38,780 nt of DNA, from NCBI GenBank assembly GCA_945904015.1, contig CAMDPK010000063.1, forward strand, positions 1 to 38,780, written 5' to 3'. This DNA is from Candidatus Kuenenia stuttgartensis. Lineage in GTDB: Bacteria; Planctomycetota; Planctomycetia; Planctomycetales; Planctomycetaceae. A program made the translations under genes and the position numbers. Shown here piece by piece: positions 23,930 to 31,575 of this stretch (positions are counted from its first letter, which is position 1; every line of letters begins with the position of its first letter). Below the pieces are notes generated by a model. It was not told the origin of the DNA, did no database searches, and saw nothing but the letters and a program-made list of their open reading frames with translations.

Positions 23930-25960
23930 ATGCGACTTCCACTGACCGTCGTTCGCGTGCTGGCTGTCATCAGCCTCGCGTTGAGTTCGCTGTCCACGCT
24001 GAGTGCCGCTGAGAAGCTCAGCCTCAGCAGCCTCTTCACCGATCACTCCGTGTTGCAGCGGGACATTGCGGTGCCCGTGTGGGGCAAGGCTGAGCCGGGG
24101 AGCGAAGTGACTGTCGAATTCGCCGGGCAAAAGAAATCGGCCACGGCGGGTGCCGACGGAAAATGGATCGTGCGCCTTGAACCGTTGCCCGCCAGCGCTG
24201 AACCGCGAGAGTTGCTCGTCGAATCGAAAATCGGAAATCAAAAATCGAAAATTGCCGACGTGCTCGTGGGCGAAGTTTGGGTTTGCAGCGGCCAGTCGAA
24301 CATGGGCTGGTCGCTCAAGAATTCGACTGGCGGCGACGAGGCGATCGCAGCCGCGGGCGATGCGCAACTGCGACTTTTCAACGCGGGTGCGCGCGCGGTC
24401 GATGAGCCGCAAGACTCGATTGCCGGAACATGGGCGGTCGATTCGTCGCAGAGCGCGACGAACTTCTCCGGCGTCGCGTACTTCTTCGGCAAAGAATTGC
24501 GGAAGTCGTTGGGTGTGCCGGTCGGACTCATCAAGTCGGCGGTCGGAGGCACCGTCTGTGAAGCGTGGACTCCGAAAGCCGATCTCGAAACGAACCCGAC
24601 GCTGAAGCCGCTGCTCGATCAGCAGGCCGAGCGACTGGCTGGCTACCCGAAAGTTCTTGAAGACTACAAACAGCGCGAGCCAGAATTGCTGAAGCAGTAC
24701 GAAGAAGCTCTCGCGAAAGCGAAGGCCGACAAGAAGCCGGAGCCTCGCAAGCCGACTGCGCCGCAAAATCCCGCGACGAACGGCAATCGTCCATTCGGTC
24801 TCTACAACGGCTCGATCGCGCCGCTCGTGCCGTATGCGATTCGCGGAGCCATCTGGTATCAGGGGGAGTCGAATTCGGGGCGCGGCAAGGAATATCAAAC
24901 ACTCTTCCCGGCGATGATCACCGGCTGGCGAAAGGTGTGGGGCCAGGGTGACTTCCCTTTCTTGTTCGTGCAGATCGCGCCGCACGGCGGAATGTCGCCG
25001 GAGATCCGTGAAGCCCAGCGGCTGACGGTGCAAACGACGCAGAACACCGCGATGGCCGTGACGCTCGACGTCGGCGACGCGGCCGACATTCATCCGAAGC
25101 CGAAGCAACCGGTCGGGGCGCGACTCGCGCTCGCCGCGCGAGCACTCGCGCATGGCGAGAAGATCGACTACTCCGGCCCGGCCTACGACTCGCTGAGCGT
25201 CAGCGGCAACAAGGCCACGCTCAGCTTCAAGCACATCGGCAGCGGATTGGCCGCGAAAGACGGAGCACTCAAAGGTTTCACGATCTCTGGTGCTGACAGC
25301 AAGTTCGTCGAAGCCAAAGCCACGTTCGAAGGTGACCAGATCGTCGTCACCAGCGATGCCGTCGCTGCTCCGACCGCAGTCCGCTACGGCTGGTCGAACG
25401 TGCCCGAAGCCAGCCTCTGGAACAAAGCCGGCTTGCCCGCGTCGCCGTTTCAAACCGACGGCGCGTTCGTGTTGGAGTCGGGCTTCGAGATGCTGCTCAA
25501 CGGCATCGACCTGACCGGCTGGCACTACTCGAACGGTCCCGAATTCAAAGCGATGCAGCATGCCAGCGACGGCCGCTACACCGCTCGCGACGGTCGCATC
25601 GTCGTGAACCCCGGCAAGGGTCTCGCTCAGATGTGGACGACGCGCGAGTTCTCTCACGACTTCCACTTGAAGCTGGAGTTCCGCGCCGGAGTGAACGCCG
25701 ATAGCGGCATCTTCCTCCGCAAGCCACAACTTCAATGCCGCGACTACCTGGTGGCTGGCCCGTACAAAGAGTTAACGAAGTACAAGCCACAGGACTGGAA
25801 CGAAATCGAAGTCACCGTGAACGGCGGAGTCGCCACCTGCACCTGCAACGGTGAGGAATTGAAATTTCCAAATCCACTCCCGGCGACCGGCCCAATCGGC
25901 CTCGAAGCCGACCGCGGCCAAATGGAATACCGTCGTATCCGCATCAAGGAATTGAAGTGA
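23930..25960 (+). CDS. Sialate O-acetylesterase fused to DUF1080
   Basis: A 676-aa exported two-domain enzyme. After the signal peptide (cleavage near SAA, residue 27), residues 30 to about 510 form an SGNH-type sialate O-acetylesterase: VWVCSGQSNM holds the nucleophile S123, and AIWYQGESNSGRG is the second conserved block. It removes O-acetyl groups from sialic acid or related sugars. Residues about 520-676 (LLNGIDLTGWHYSNG, DSGIFLRKP, QDWNEIEV) form a DUF1080 domain, also called 3-keto-disaccharide hydrolase. The fusion suggests debranching and hydrolysis of a decorated glycan. A short AT-rich stretch (24226-24258) encodes ESKIGNQKSKIA. Confidence 0.92.
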   Translation: MRLPLTVVRVLAVISLALSSLSTLSAAEKLSLSSLFTDHSVLQRDIAVPVWGKAEPGSEVTVEFAGQKKSATAGADGKWIVRLEPLPASAEPRELLVESKIGNQKSKIADVLVGEVWVCSGQSNMGWSLKNSTGGDEAIAAAGDAQLRLFNAGARAVDEPQDSIAGTWAVDSSQSATNFSGVAYFFGKELRKSLGVPVGLIKSAVGGTVCEAWTPKADLETNPTLKPLLDQQAERLAGYPKVLEDYKQREPELLKQYEEALAKAKADKKPEPRKPTAPQNPATNGNRPFGLYNGSIAPLVPYAIRGAIWYQGESNSGRGKEYQTLFPAMITGWRKVWGQGDFPFLFVQIAPHGGMSPEIREAQRLTVQTTQNTAMAVTLDVGDAADIHPKPKQPVGARLALAARALAHGEKIDYSGPAYDSLSVSGNKATLSFKHIGSGLAAKDGALKGFTISGADSKFVEAKATFEGDQIVVTSDAVAAPTAVRYGWSNVPEASLWNKAGLPASPFQTDGAFVLESGFEMLLNGIDLTGWHYSNGPEFKAMQHASDGRYTARDGRIVVNPGKGLAQMWTTREFSHDFHLKLEFRAGVNADSGIFLRKPQLQCRDYLVAGPYKELTKYKPQDWNEIEVTVNGGVATCTCNGEELKFPNPLPATGPIGLEADRGQMEYRRIRIKELK

Positions 25961-26072
25961 GACTCGACAGTTGAGCCAAGCGGTCGGGAGTTCCCCTGTT
26001 TTGCGGTCGTGCCGAAATGCGTGGAGCGTGCAAGACGAGACCCTGCGCCGAGCGCGGACTCAGAAATGATCG

Positions 26073-27221
26073 TCACTTCGGAGGCCGGTTCGCATACGTT
26101 CGGCCCAGGACATCGACGATCGCTCGGCGGACCTCCAAAGGCTTGATCTCGTTGCCGTGGCGATAGATCACTTTGCCGCCGGGGGCGATGAGCAACGTGT
26201 ATGGGACCGGGCCGTCCCATACTTTGTCGAGCACGTCGGCAAACCGATCGCGGCTGGGAAGCGTCGAAATGTAGTTCGTTCCGGCGACGTGCTTTTCACG
26301 CAGGATTTTCAGCGCGGCGTCTTTCTGTTCGGGATCATCCAGGCTGATCGTGACCAACTGGAAGTTGCGGCGGCGGTACATGCGATTCATCGTGACGAAC
26401 TCCGGCAACTCCGTGATGCAGGGACCGCACCAGCTCGCCCAGACGTTGATCAGCAGCAGTTTGCCGGTGTCGTTCTTTTCGGTGTCGTTCTTGACCAACT
26501 TGGCCAGCCCCGCCTCGTCGAGCGTGCGCAGCTCGACCGGTTCCTGGTCCCACTTCTCCAACGACGTCTGAGCCTCCGCACGCTTCTCCGCCCACTTGGT
26601 CGAGCAGCCGAACGTGCGTGTCTTTTCGATCGGTACCGGCTTGCCGGCCAGCAAGGCGTCGAGAGCGTTGCGCGTGTCGTGGCTGGTGACTGCCTTCACG
26701 TCCGAGTCGTCGATGCGCCCCACGTAGCGCAACTTTCGCTCGTGGTCAAAAAGAAAAACTTGCGGTGTGGCGACCACACCGTAGGCCAACGACGTCTTCT
26801 GCGTCTCGCCGTCGTACAGGTACGGGAAGGCGAATTTTCGTTCTTTCGCCCGCAGCTTCATGTCTTCGAGCGAGTCCCCGACATCGGTGTAGCCCAACTC
26901 ATCCAGCCGCACGGCCAGGTCATCGTTTGGCGAGATGGCGACCAGTGCGACGCCTCGGTCTTTGTAATCGGCGTGCAGTTTCATGATCCGAGATTCGTAA
27001 GCCTGCGCGGTCGGGCAGTGATTGCAGGTGAAGACGACCAACAGCAGCCGCGCGTCAGCAAAGCTCTTCAACGAGTACGGCTTGTCATCGACTCCCGGCA
27101 ACTCGAAATCCGGAGCGCGATTGCCGATGGCCAGCGACTTGAATCCGGGCGGATCGGCAAAGGCTTGAGCCGTCGCTGTCTGAGTCAGCAAGAGGATGAG
27201 CACGAGCGAAGCGAGACGCAT
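26073..27221 (-). CDS. Exported protein with two thioredoxin-like domains
   Basis: A 382-aa protein with a signal peptide (MRLASLVLILLLTQTATAQA). Domain 1 (about 32-190) is an AhpC/TSA-redoxin type with FTCNHCPTAQ (C66, C69) and ATPQVFLFD. Domain 2 (about 235-375) is TlpA-like, with VWASWCGPC (C265, C268) and TLLIAPGGKVIYRHG. Each CxxC could cycle between thiol and disulfide, so the protein may pass electrons between its two halves in the envelope. The start ATG 27221 has GGGAGA upstream. It is divergent from the alpha/beta hydrolase gene. Confidence 0.88.
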   Translation of the reverse strand: MRLASLVLILLLTQTATAQAFADPPGFKSLAIGNRAPDFELPGVDDKPYSLKSFADARLLLVVFTCNHCPTAQAYESRIMKLHADYKDRGVALVAISPNDDLAVRLDELGYTDVGDSLEDMKLRAKERKFAFPYLYDGETQKTSLAYGVVATPQVFLFDHERKLRYVGRIDDSDVKAVTSHDTRNALDALLAGKPVPIEKTRTFGCSTKWAEKRAEAQTSLEKWDQEPVELRTLDEAGLAKLVKNDTEKNDTGKLLLINVWASWCGPCITELPEFVTMNRMYRRRNFQLVTISLDDPEQKDAALKILREKHVAGTNYISTLPSRDRFADVLDKVWDGPVPYTLLIAPGGKVIYRHGNEIKPLEVRRAIVDVLGRTYANRPPK

Positions 27222-27518
27222 GGATCAGTCTCCCGATTGAAGTTCCGATGCCCTGCTTTTCAGAAAATCCGGGCATCTTTGAGGCCACGACTGCCATGGT
27301 AACTCTTCACCACTCCGTCGTCTTTCGATTGATCCGGACGAAGGATATGCTGACATCGTGCCAACGGGTGGTGGAGTACTCAACGGGGGGGGGTGTCGAT
27401 GAGTGGCTCAAGAACGAGCCGATCGACCGACTCTCAGCAGTGAGTTGCGATTCAAATCGCTGAACCCAATCACTCTCAAGGCAAGCCTGTTACCGGAATC
27501 TCGATGAGGGATAACTCG
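27222..27518. other. Divergent intergenic region with a G9 run
   Basis: About 297 bases between divergent genes. No convincing gene or RNA was seen. A run of nine G residues occurs at 27385-27393. Promoters for both genes must lie here, but no -35/-10 pair is clear enough to call. Confidence 0.4.
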
Positions 27519-29261
27519 ATGCGTTCACTTCTGCTGGCTCTTCTGTTCGCCGTCACCTTTCCAGGGCTGAGTGTCGCGGACGAGAAGCCGAGCGGGCCCT
27601 TCTGGACTGGAACCTTGGATGTCGGCGTCTGTGAACTTCGATTTCGAGTCGAGACAGTACCTAATGCCGATGGCTCCAAATCCCAGCGGTTGGTCAGTCT
27701 CGATGAGGGCGGACAGGTCTTCAAACTCGATGGGTTTCTACTCGACGAAACACAGTTGCAGTTTGAAGTCAAAATCACCAAGGGGGCTTATGTGGGAACC
27801 CTATCGGAGAATGGGAGGGTCTCGACCGGGAAATGGAAGCAGGCTGGAAAAGAGTTTGATCTGGTGCTGCGAAGAACCGATACCGTTCCGGTGGACAAGC
27901 CGGCCGAAGCCTGGTCCGGCCAAATCAGCACACTGTTCCAGAAGCTGACACTGCGGGTCCGCGTCTACCGCAACGATGATGGCAGCGAGAAAGTCTATCT
28001 CGACAGCGTGACGCAAAAATCCGGCGGTATTAAGGCCCAACGCATGATTGATGGTGACAAGTGGACCGTGAGCGTCGCCTCGCTAGCTGCCAAGTTTGAG
28101 GGCACGATCAACGCCGACAAGACCGAGATTAAAGGGAAGTTTACTCAGGGCGGACAGAGTATGGACTTGACGCTCACCCCGGAAAAATCTGTCGTGGAAG
28201 AGACCGTGAAGGCACCGTCTCGCCCCCAAACGCCCAAGGCTCCGTTCCCCTATCTCATTGAAGAAGTCACTTTTTCCAATGATGTCGACAAAGTCCAATT
28301 GGCGGGTACGTTGACGATTCCAAAACAGGACAAGCCTTGTCCGGCGGCGATCTTGATTTCGGGGTCCGGTCCGCAGGATCGTGATGAGACACTCTTGGAT
28401 CACAAGCCGTTCTGGGTTCTGGCCGATCACCTGACTCGCCAGGGGATCGCGGTCCTACGATTCGATGACCGCGGCACGGGTTCTTCCACCGGAGATTTTT
28501 CGACAGCCACGAGCGAAGACTTTTCGAGAGACGTGGAAGCTGCGTTGGCGCACCTGCTGAAAGATGCGCGAATCTCCAAGAGCAGCATCGGACTGATCGG
28601 CCACAGTGAAGGGGGACTGATCGCCCCGATCGTCGCCGCTCGCCATCAAGACGTGGCATTCGCTGTGCTCCTGGCCGGACCCGGTGTGAACGGACGGGAA
28701 ATCTTGCTCTCGCAAGGGCAGTTGATCCTGAAGGCAGCCGGGGTCACAGACGAAGCCGTCCTGAAGACTCAGAAGGCAACTCAACTGGCGATGTTCGATG
28801 CGCTGCAAGAGGCCACTGCAACGACGACACACGAGGAACTCGTCGCCGCTGCTATGGCCCGGCTGGCCAAATCGCTTCCTCCGGAAGCACTTGAGAAACC
28901 GGAAATGAAAGCGACGATCTCGGCGGGGATTAAGCAGATCAATTCACCCTGGTTTCGGTTCTTTTTGACCCATGAACCCGGCCCGATTCTCGAAAAAGTC
29001 CTCTGTCCGGTGCTGGCACTCAACGGAGAAAAGGATGTCCAAGTCGATCCCGATCTGAATCTCCCCGCGATTAGAAAATCGCTTGAAAATGGGAGAAACA
29101 AGAAGCTAGAAACGATCAAACTGCCCAACCTCAATCACCTGTTCCAGACCTGCACCACGGGCAGTGTCGGCGAATATCAATCGATCGAGGAGACACTGTC
29201 ACCGGAGATGCTGAAGAAGGTTTCCGATTGGATTCGAGAGAAGACCTCAGCGGGAAAATGA
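27519..29261 (+). CDS. Alpha/beta hydrolase with duplicated N-terminal domain
   Basis: A 580-aa exported hydrolase. The signal peptide is MRSLLLALLFAVTFPGLSVA. Two similar beta-rich modules follow: residues about 28-120 (FWTGTLDVGVCELRFRVE ... DLVLRRTD) and about 131-222 (AWSGQISTLFQKLTLRVRVY ... DLTLTPEK). The catalytic domain (about 245-575) has GIAVLRFDDRGTGSS, the nucleophile elbow GHSEGG (S363), a likely Asp in LALNGEKDVQVDP and His in PNLNHLFQ. The substrate is unknown; acyl esters or peptides are possible. ATG 27519 is preferred over 27504 because the signal peptide begins there and GAGGG precedes it. Confidence 0.87.
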   Translation: MRSLLLALLFAVTFPGLSVADEKPSGPFWTGTLDVGVCELRFRVETVPNADGSKSQRLVSLDEGGQVFKLDGFLLDETQLQFEVKITKGAYVGTLSENGRVSTGKWKQAGKEFDLVLRRTDTVPVDKPAEAWSGQISTLFQKLTLRVRVYRNDDGSEKVYLDSVTQKSGGIKAQRMIDGDKWTVSVASLAAKFEGTINADKTEIKGKFTQGGQSMDLTLTPEKSVVEETVKAPSRPQTPKAPFPYLIEEVTFSNDVDKVQLAGTLTIPKQDKPCPAAILISGSGPQDRDETLLDHKPFWVLADHLTRQGIAVLRFDDRGTGSSTGDFSTATSEDFSRDVEAALAHLLKDARISKSSIGLIGHSEGGLIAPIVAARHQDVAFAVLLAGPGVNGREILLSQGQLILKAAGVTDEAVLKTQKATQLAMFDALQEATATTTHEELVAAAMARLAKSLPPEALEKPEMKATISAGIKQINSPWFRFFLTHEPGPILEKVLCPVLALNGEKDVQVDPDLNLPAIRKSLENGRNKKLETIKLPNLNHLFQTCTTGSVGEYQSIEETLSPEMLKKVSDWIREKTSAGK

Positions 29262-29347
29262 AACCACGGCGCACCTCCAGTGTGAGACGGCAGCCAAGAC
29301 GCAGACGAGACTTTGATTAGACTGACCCACTACCGAAGTTTCCCAAT

Positions 29348-30319
29348 TCAGCGGCTTCTCACCAATCCCAGGACGGCCCACGCGCTGCCAGCACCGATGA
29401 TGGGGACAAGGTATTTTGTGCCTTCGACTCCGGGTTTGGTCGGCCGCGAAGTCATCGGCCAGGAGCCGTCTTCGCGTTGCGTCTTGATCAAGAAGGCTTG
29501 GCCGCGCGCGATCACAGGTTCGACGGGTTTGAGGCCCGCGTGGGACAGAGCATACAGCGCTTGACCGGTGGCCCAGGCGTCGCTCGCCATGTCGGGTGAT
29601 TGGCTCCAGCCTCCGTCGGCGTTTTGTCGAGCTTGGATGCGCTGGATCAGCGGCTCTCGTTCTTGAGCGGGGCGGTTCAGTCGCTGCCACAGGACCAGAC
29701 GCATGGCGATCGACTGCGGGTCGTCATCGGTCTTCGTGGTGGTGAGCCACTGCACGGCCTTGTCGCGCACAGCTTTCGCCAAGTCGTCCCCCGTGGCGGC
29801 TGCGGGCAGCAGGGCCAGAGTTGCCAGCGCGGTCATGCTCTCGTCGGAATTGCCAAAGATCGGCGGCCGAGTTTCTGGCCACGAATTCCACGCTCCGCTC
29901 TCGGTCTGATCGCTTTTCACCGTTTCCAACAGACGTTTCAGGCCGGCCTGTGAGACGGCGTCCGGCTCGGCATCCGCGCCAAGTGCGAGCGCGAACCACA
30001 CCGGCTTTGTGTTGAGCGCTTTTGGAATGCCGGCGGGTCGCGGCAGACTGGTCTTGCCGTCGCCCGACTCGGCGACCCATTTCGTCATCTCGGCCAACAC
30101 CGGCTCATCGACGGCGTGACCGCGCTGCTTGGCCTCACGCATCGACCAGACCACGAGCGCGGCGTGGTGACACGACGCGCAGTTGTGCTCCTTCTTCCAA
30201 GCCAGCGCGTCCTTGGCGAGAAAGGCGAGGCCGCGATCAATCGCAGCACCAACTTCAGGCTCTTGAGCTGATGCCGCGCCGGCAAAGGCGACCACGATGA
30301 TGACGATGAGAGATCGCAT
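29348..30319 (-). CDS. Exported prenyltransferase/squalene-cyclase-like toroid with CxxCH
   Basis: A 323-aa protein with a signal peptide (MRSLIVIIVVAFAGAASAQ) and C47-A-S-C50-H51-H, a heme-c-type motif. The rest shows repeats of the alpha/alpha toroid fold: GLAFLAKDALAWKKE, IQARQNADGGWSQSPDMASD, WATGQALYALSHAG and FLIKTQREDGSWPMTSRPT, with the QxxDGSW pattern of squalene-cyclase/prenyltransferase repeats. No cyclase DxDD motif was seen, so the fold need not be enzymatic. The C-terminus VLGLVRSR may be truncated relative to homologues that end with a membrane helix. The start is ATG 30319 with GGAG; the GTG at 30328 is an alternative. Confidence 0.8.
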   Translation of the reverse strand: MRSLIVIIVVAFAGAASAQEPEVGAAIDRGLAFLAKDALAWKKEHNCASCHHAALVVWSMREAKQRGHAVDEPVLAEMTKWVAESGDGKTSLPRPAGIPKALNTKPVWFALALGADAEPDAVSQAGLKRLLETVKSDQTESGAWNSWPETRPPIFGNSDESMTALATLALLPAAATGDDLAKAVRDKAVQWLTTTKTDDDPQSIAMRLVLWQRLNRPAQEREPLIQRIQARQNADGGWSQSPDMASDAWATGQALYALSHAGLKPVEPVIARGQAFLIKTQREDGSWPMTSRPTKPGVEGTKYLVPIIGAGSAWAVLGLVRSR

Positions 30320-30347
30320 GTCTGACACTCCAAAAGTTGTCTTCCAA

Positions 30348-30420
30348 ACTAGCCCGACGCGCCAGCGAGGGGTCGCAGATCACCAGCACGTTCAACCCCT
30401 CGCTGGCGAGTCGGGCTAGT
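30348..30420. repeat. Palindromic element, family shared with 11718 and 22530
   Basis: Arms 30348-30373 and 30395-30420 are inverted copies with one mismatch over 26 bp (ACTAGCCCGACGCGCCAGCG...). Loop 21 nt. It lies between the toroid gene and the downstream end of the aldolase-like gene, filling almost the whole gap. Confidence 0.88.
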
Positions 30421-30423
30421 AAT

Positions 30424-31539
30424 TCAAATCGTCAGCCAGCGATCGCGAGATGCAACCTCCCACTGATCGACGAGTTCTCCGCCCGCAATGACGAAGATCG
30501 CTCGATGCAGCGCACATGTCGGGCAAACGTGTCGCGGAATCGCCAGCAATTCGTCGCCCGGTTGAAACTCATTGGCGCGAGAAGTCTGCAACACGAGATG
30601 CTCTTCGTTTTGCAGCACCTGCTTGGCATCCGGTAGATCAGGGAACATGACGCGCTGGCCGGCGGGAGGATCGGACGCGACTGCCTTGTATCCCAAGTCC
30701 AACGTGATGCGATCGGCGGCCGGACGACTGACGACTCGCGTCAGCATCACGGCGGCGGGTGGGAAATCCAAATCAGGGAAGTGTTCGGAGTAGCCGACGT
30801 CGTTCAGCACACAGGTGCCGGGGCTGAGTTCAATCGTGGGATCGTCGATCTCGGCGTAGATCGGAAACGACGCGGTTCCGCCGCAGACCATGCGCGGAAC
30901 CGATTGTCCCGACGCGACCAATCTGTCGCGAAACCCGCGCACCTTGTCGAATTCCGCCAGGACGGCGACTCGGCGATCGTCGCGTGAGAGTTGATGTTGG
31001 TGTCCGTCGTAGACGTGAAAGCCCCCTGGCTTCAGGCCACGAGTCGCCGCGATCTGGCGATACAGCTCAGCCGCGTGCGAGCCGACCGGCACTCCGGTGC
31101 GATGTTGTCCGACGTCGATGTCGAGCAACACATCGACTCGGCGTCCGGCCGTGTCCAGCGCTTCGCCCAGCGATGCGATGCCGCGTGGATGATCGGCCGT
31201 GACCGACAACGTCACATCGGGAAACTGCTTCACGAATTCGACCGCGCGCCGTACGTTCGGGCCAACGAGGTTGTACGCCAGAAAAATGTCCTTGATGCCG
31301 ACGCTGGCGAGCATCTCGGCTTCGGCGAACGTCGCGCACTTGTGCTTGACGATGCCGAGTTCCAATTCCATGCGAGCAATCTCGCGCGTCTTGTGCGTCT
31401 TGCAGTGCGGACGCAATCGCTCCGGCCGCTTGGCGATCTCGATCATCCGCCGCAGATTATTTTCCAACAGTTCTCGAAACACGACCAGTGCCGGCGTGAT
31501 GATCTGACTGGTGTCGGCGATGCGATAACGTGAATCCAT
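30424..31539 (-). CDS. D-threonine aldolase-like PLP enzyme
   Basis: A 371-aa fold-type III PLP enzyme of the D-threonine aldolase/DSD1 family (alanine-racemase-like barrel plus a C-terminal domain). The PLP-lysine motif RPHCKTHKT places the Schiff base at K47. Further marks are LLDIDVGQHRTGV, GFHVYDGHQHQ and the C-terminal metal site ending in HVCPTCALH, where His and Cys bind a divalent metal in characterised members. It cleaves D-beta-hydroxy amino acids to glycine and an aldehyde, or dehydrates D-serine. It is cytoplasmic; the downstream gap contains a palindrome. Confidence 0.88.
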   Translation of the reverse strand: MDSRYRIADTSQIITPALVVFRELLENNLRRMIEIAKRPERLRPHCKTHKTREIARMELELGIVKHKCATFAEAEMLASVGIKDIFLAYNLVGPNVRRAVEFVKQFPDVTLSVTADHPRGIASLGEALDTAGRRVDVLLDIDVGQHRTGVPVGSHAAELYRQIAATRGLKPGGFHVYDGHQHQLSRDDRRVAVLAEFDKVRGFRDRLVASGQSVPRMVCGGTASFPIYAEIDDPTIELSPGTCVLNDVGYSEHFPDLDFPPAAVMLTRVVSRPAADRITLDLGYKAVASDPPAGQRVMFPDLPDAKQVLQNEEHLVLQTSRANEFQPGDELLAIPRHVCPTCALHRAIFVIAGGELVDQWEVASRDRWLTI

Positions 31540-31575
31540 GACGTCAATCCACAGATCGAAAGATCGGAGAGTGGT

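Noticed and set aside
24226..24258. AT-rich repeat (AAAATCGGAAATC-type) inside the esterase gene as another palindromic insert
   Set aside because: It has direct, not inverted, repetition and is too short to separate from chance; noted in the gene entry only.
23870..25735. Open frame of 621 codons antisense to the esterase-DUF1080 gene
   Set aside because: Arg/Val/Glu-rich, no domain or start signal; a typical shadow of GC-rich codon use opposite a clear gene.
27385..27393. G9 run as a phase-variable tract
   Set aside because: It lies between genes, outside any recognised promoter or coding region, with no evidence of variation.
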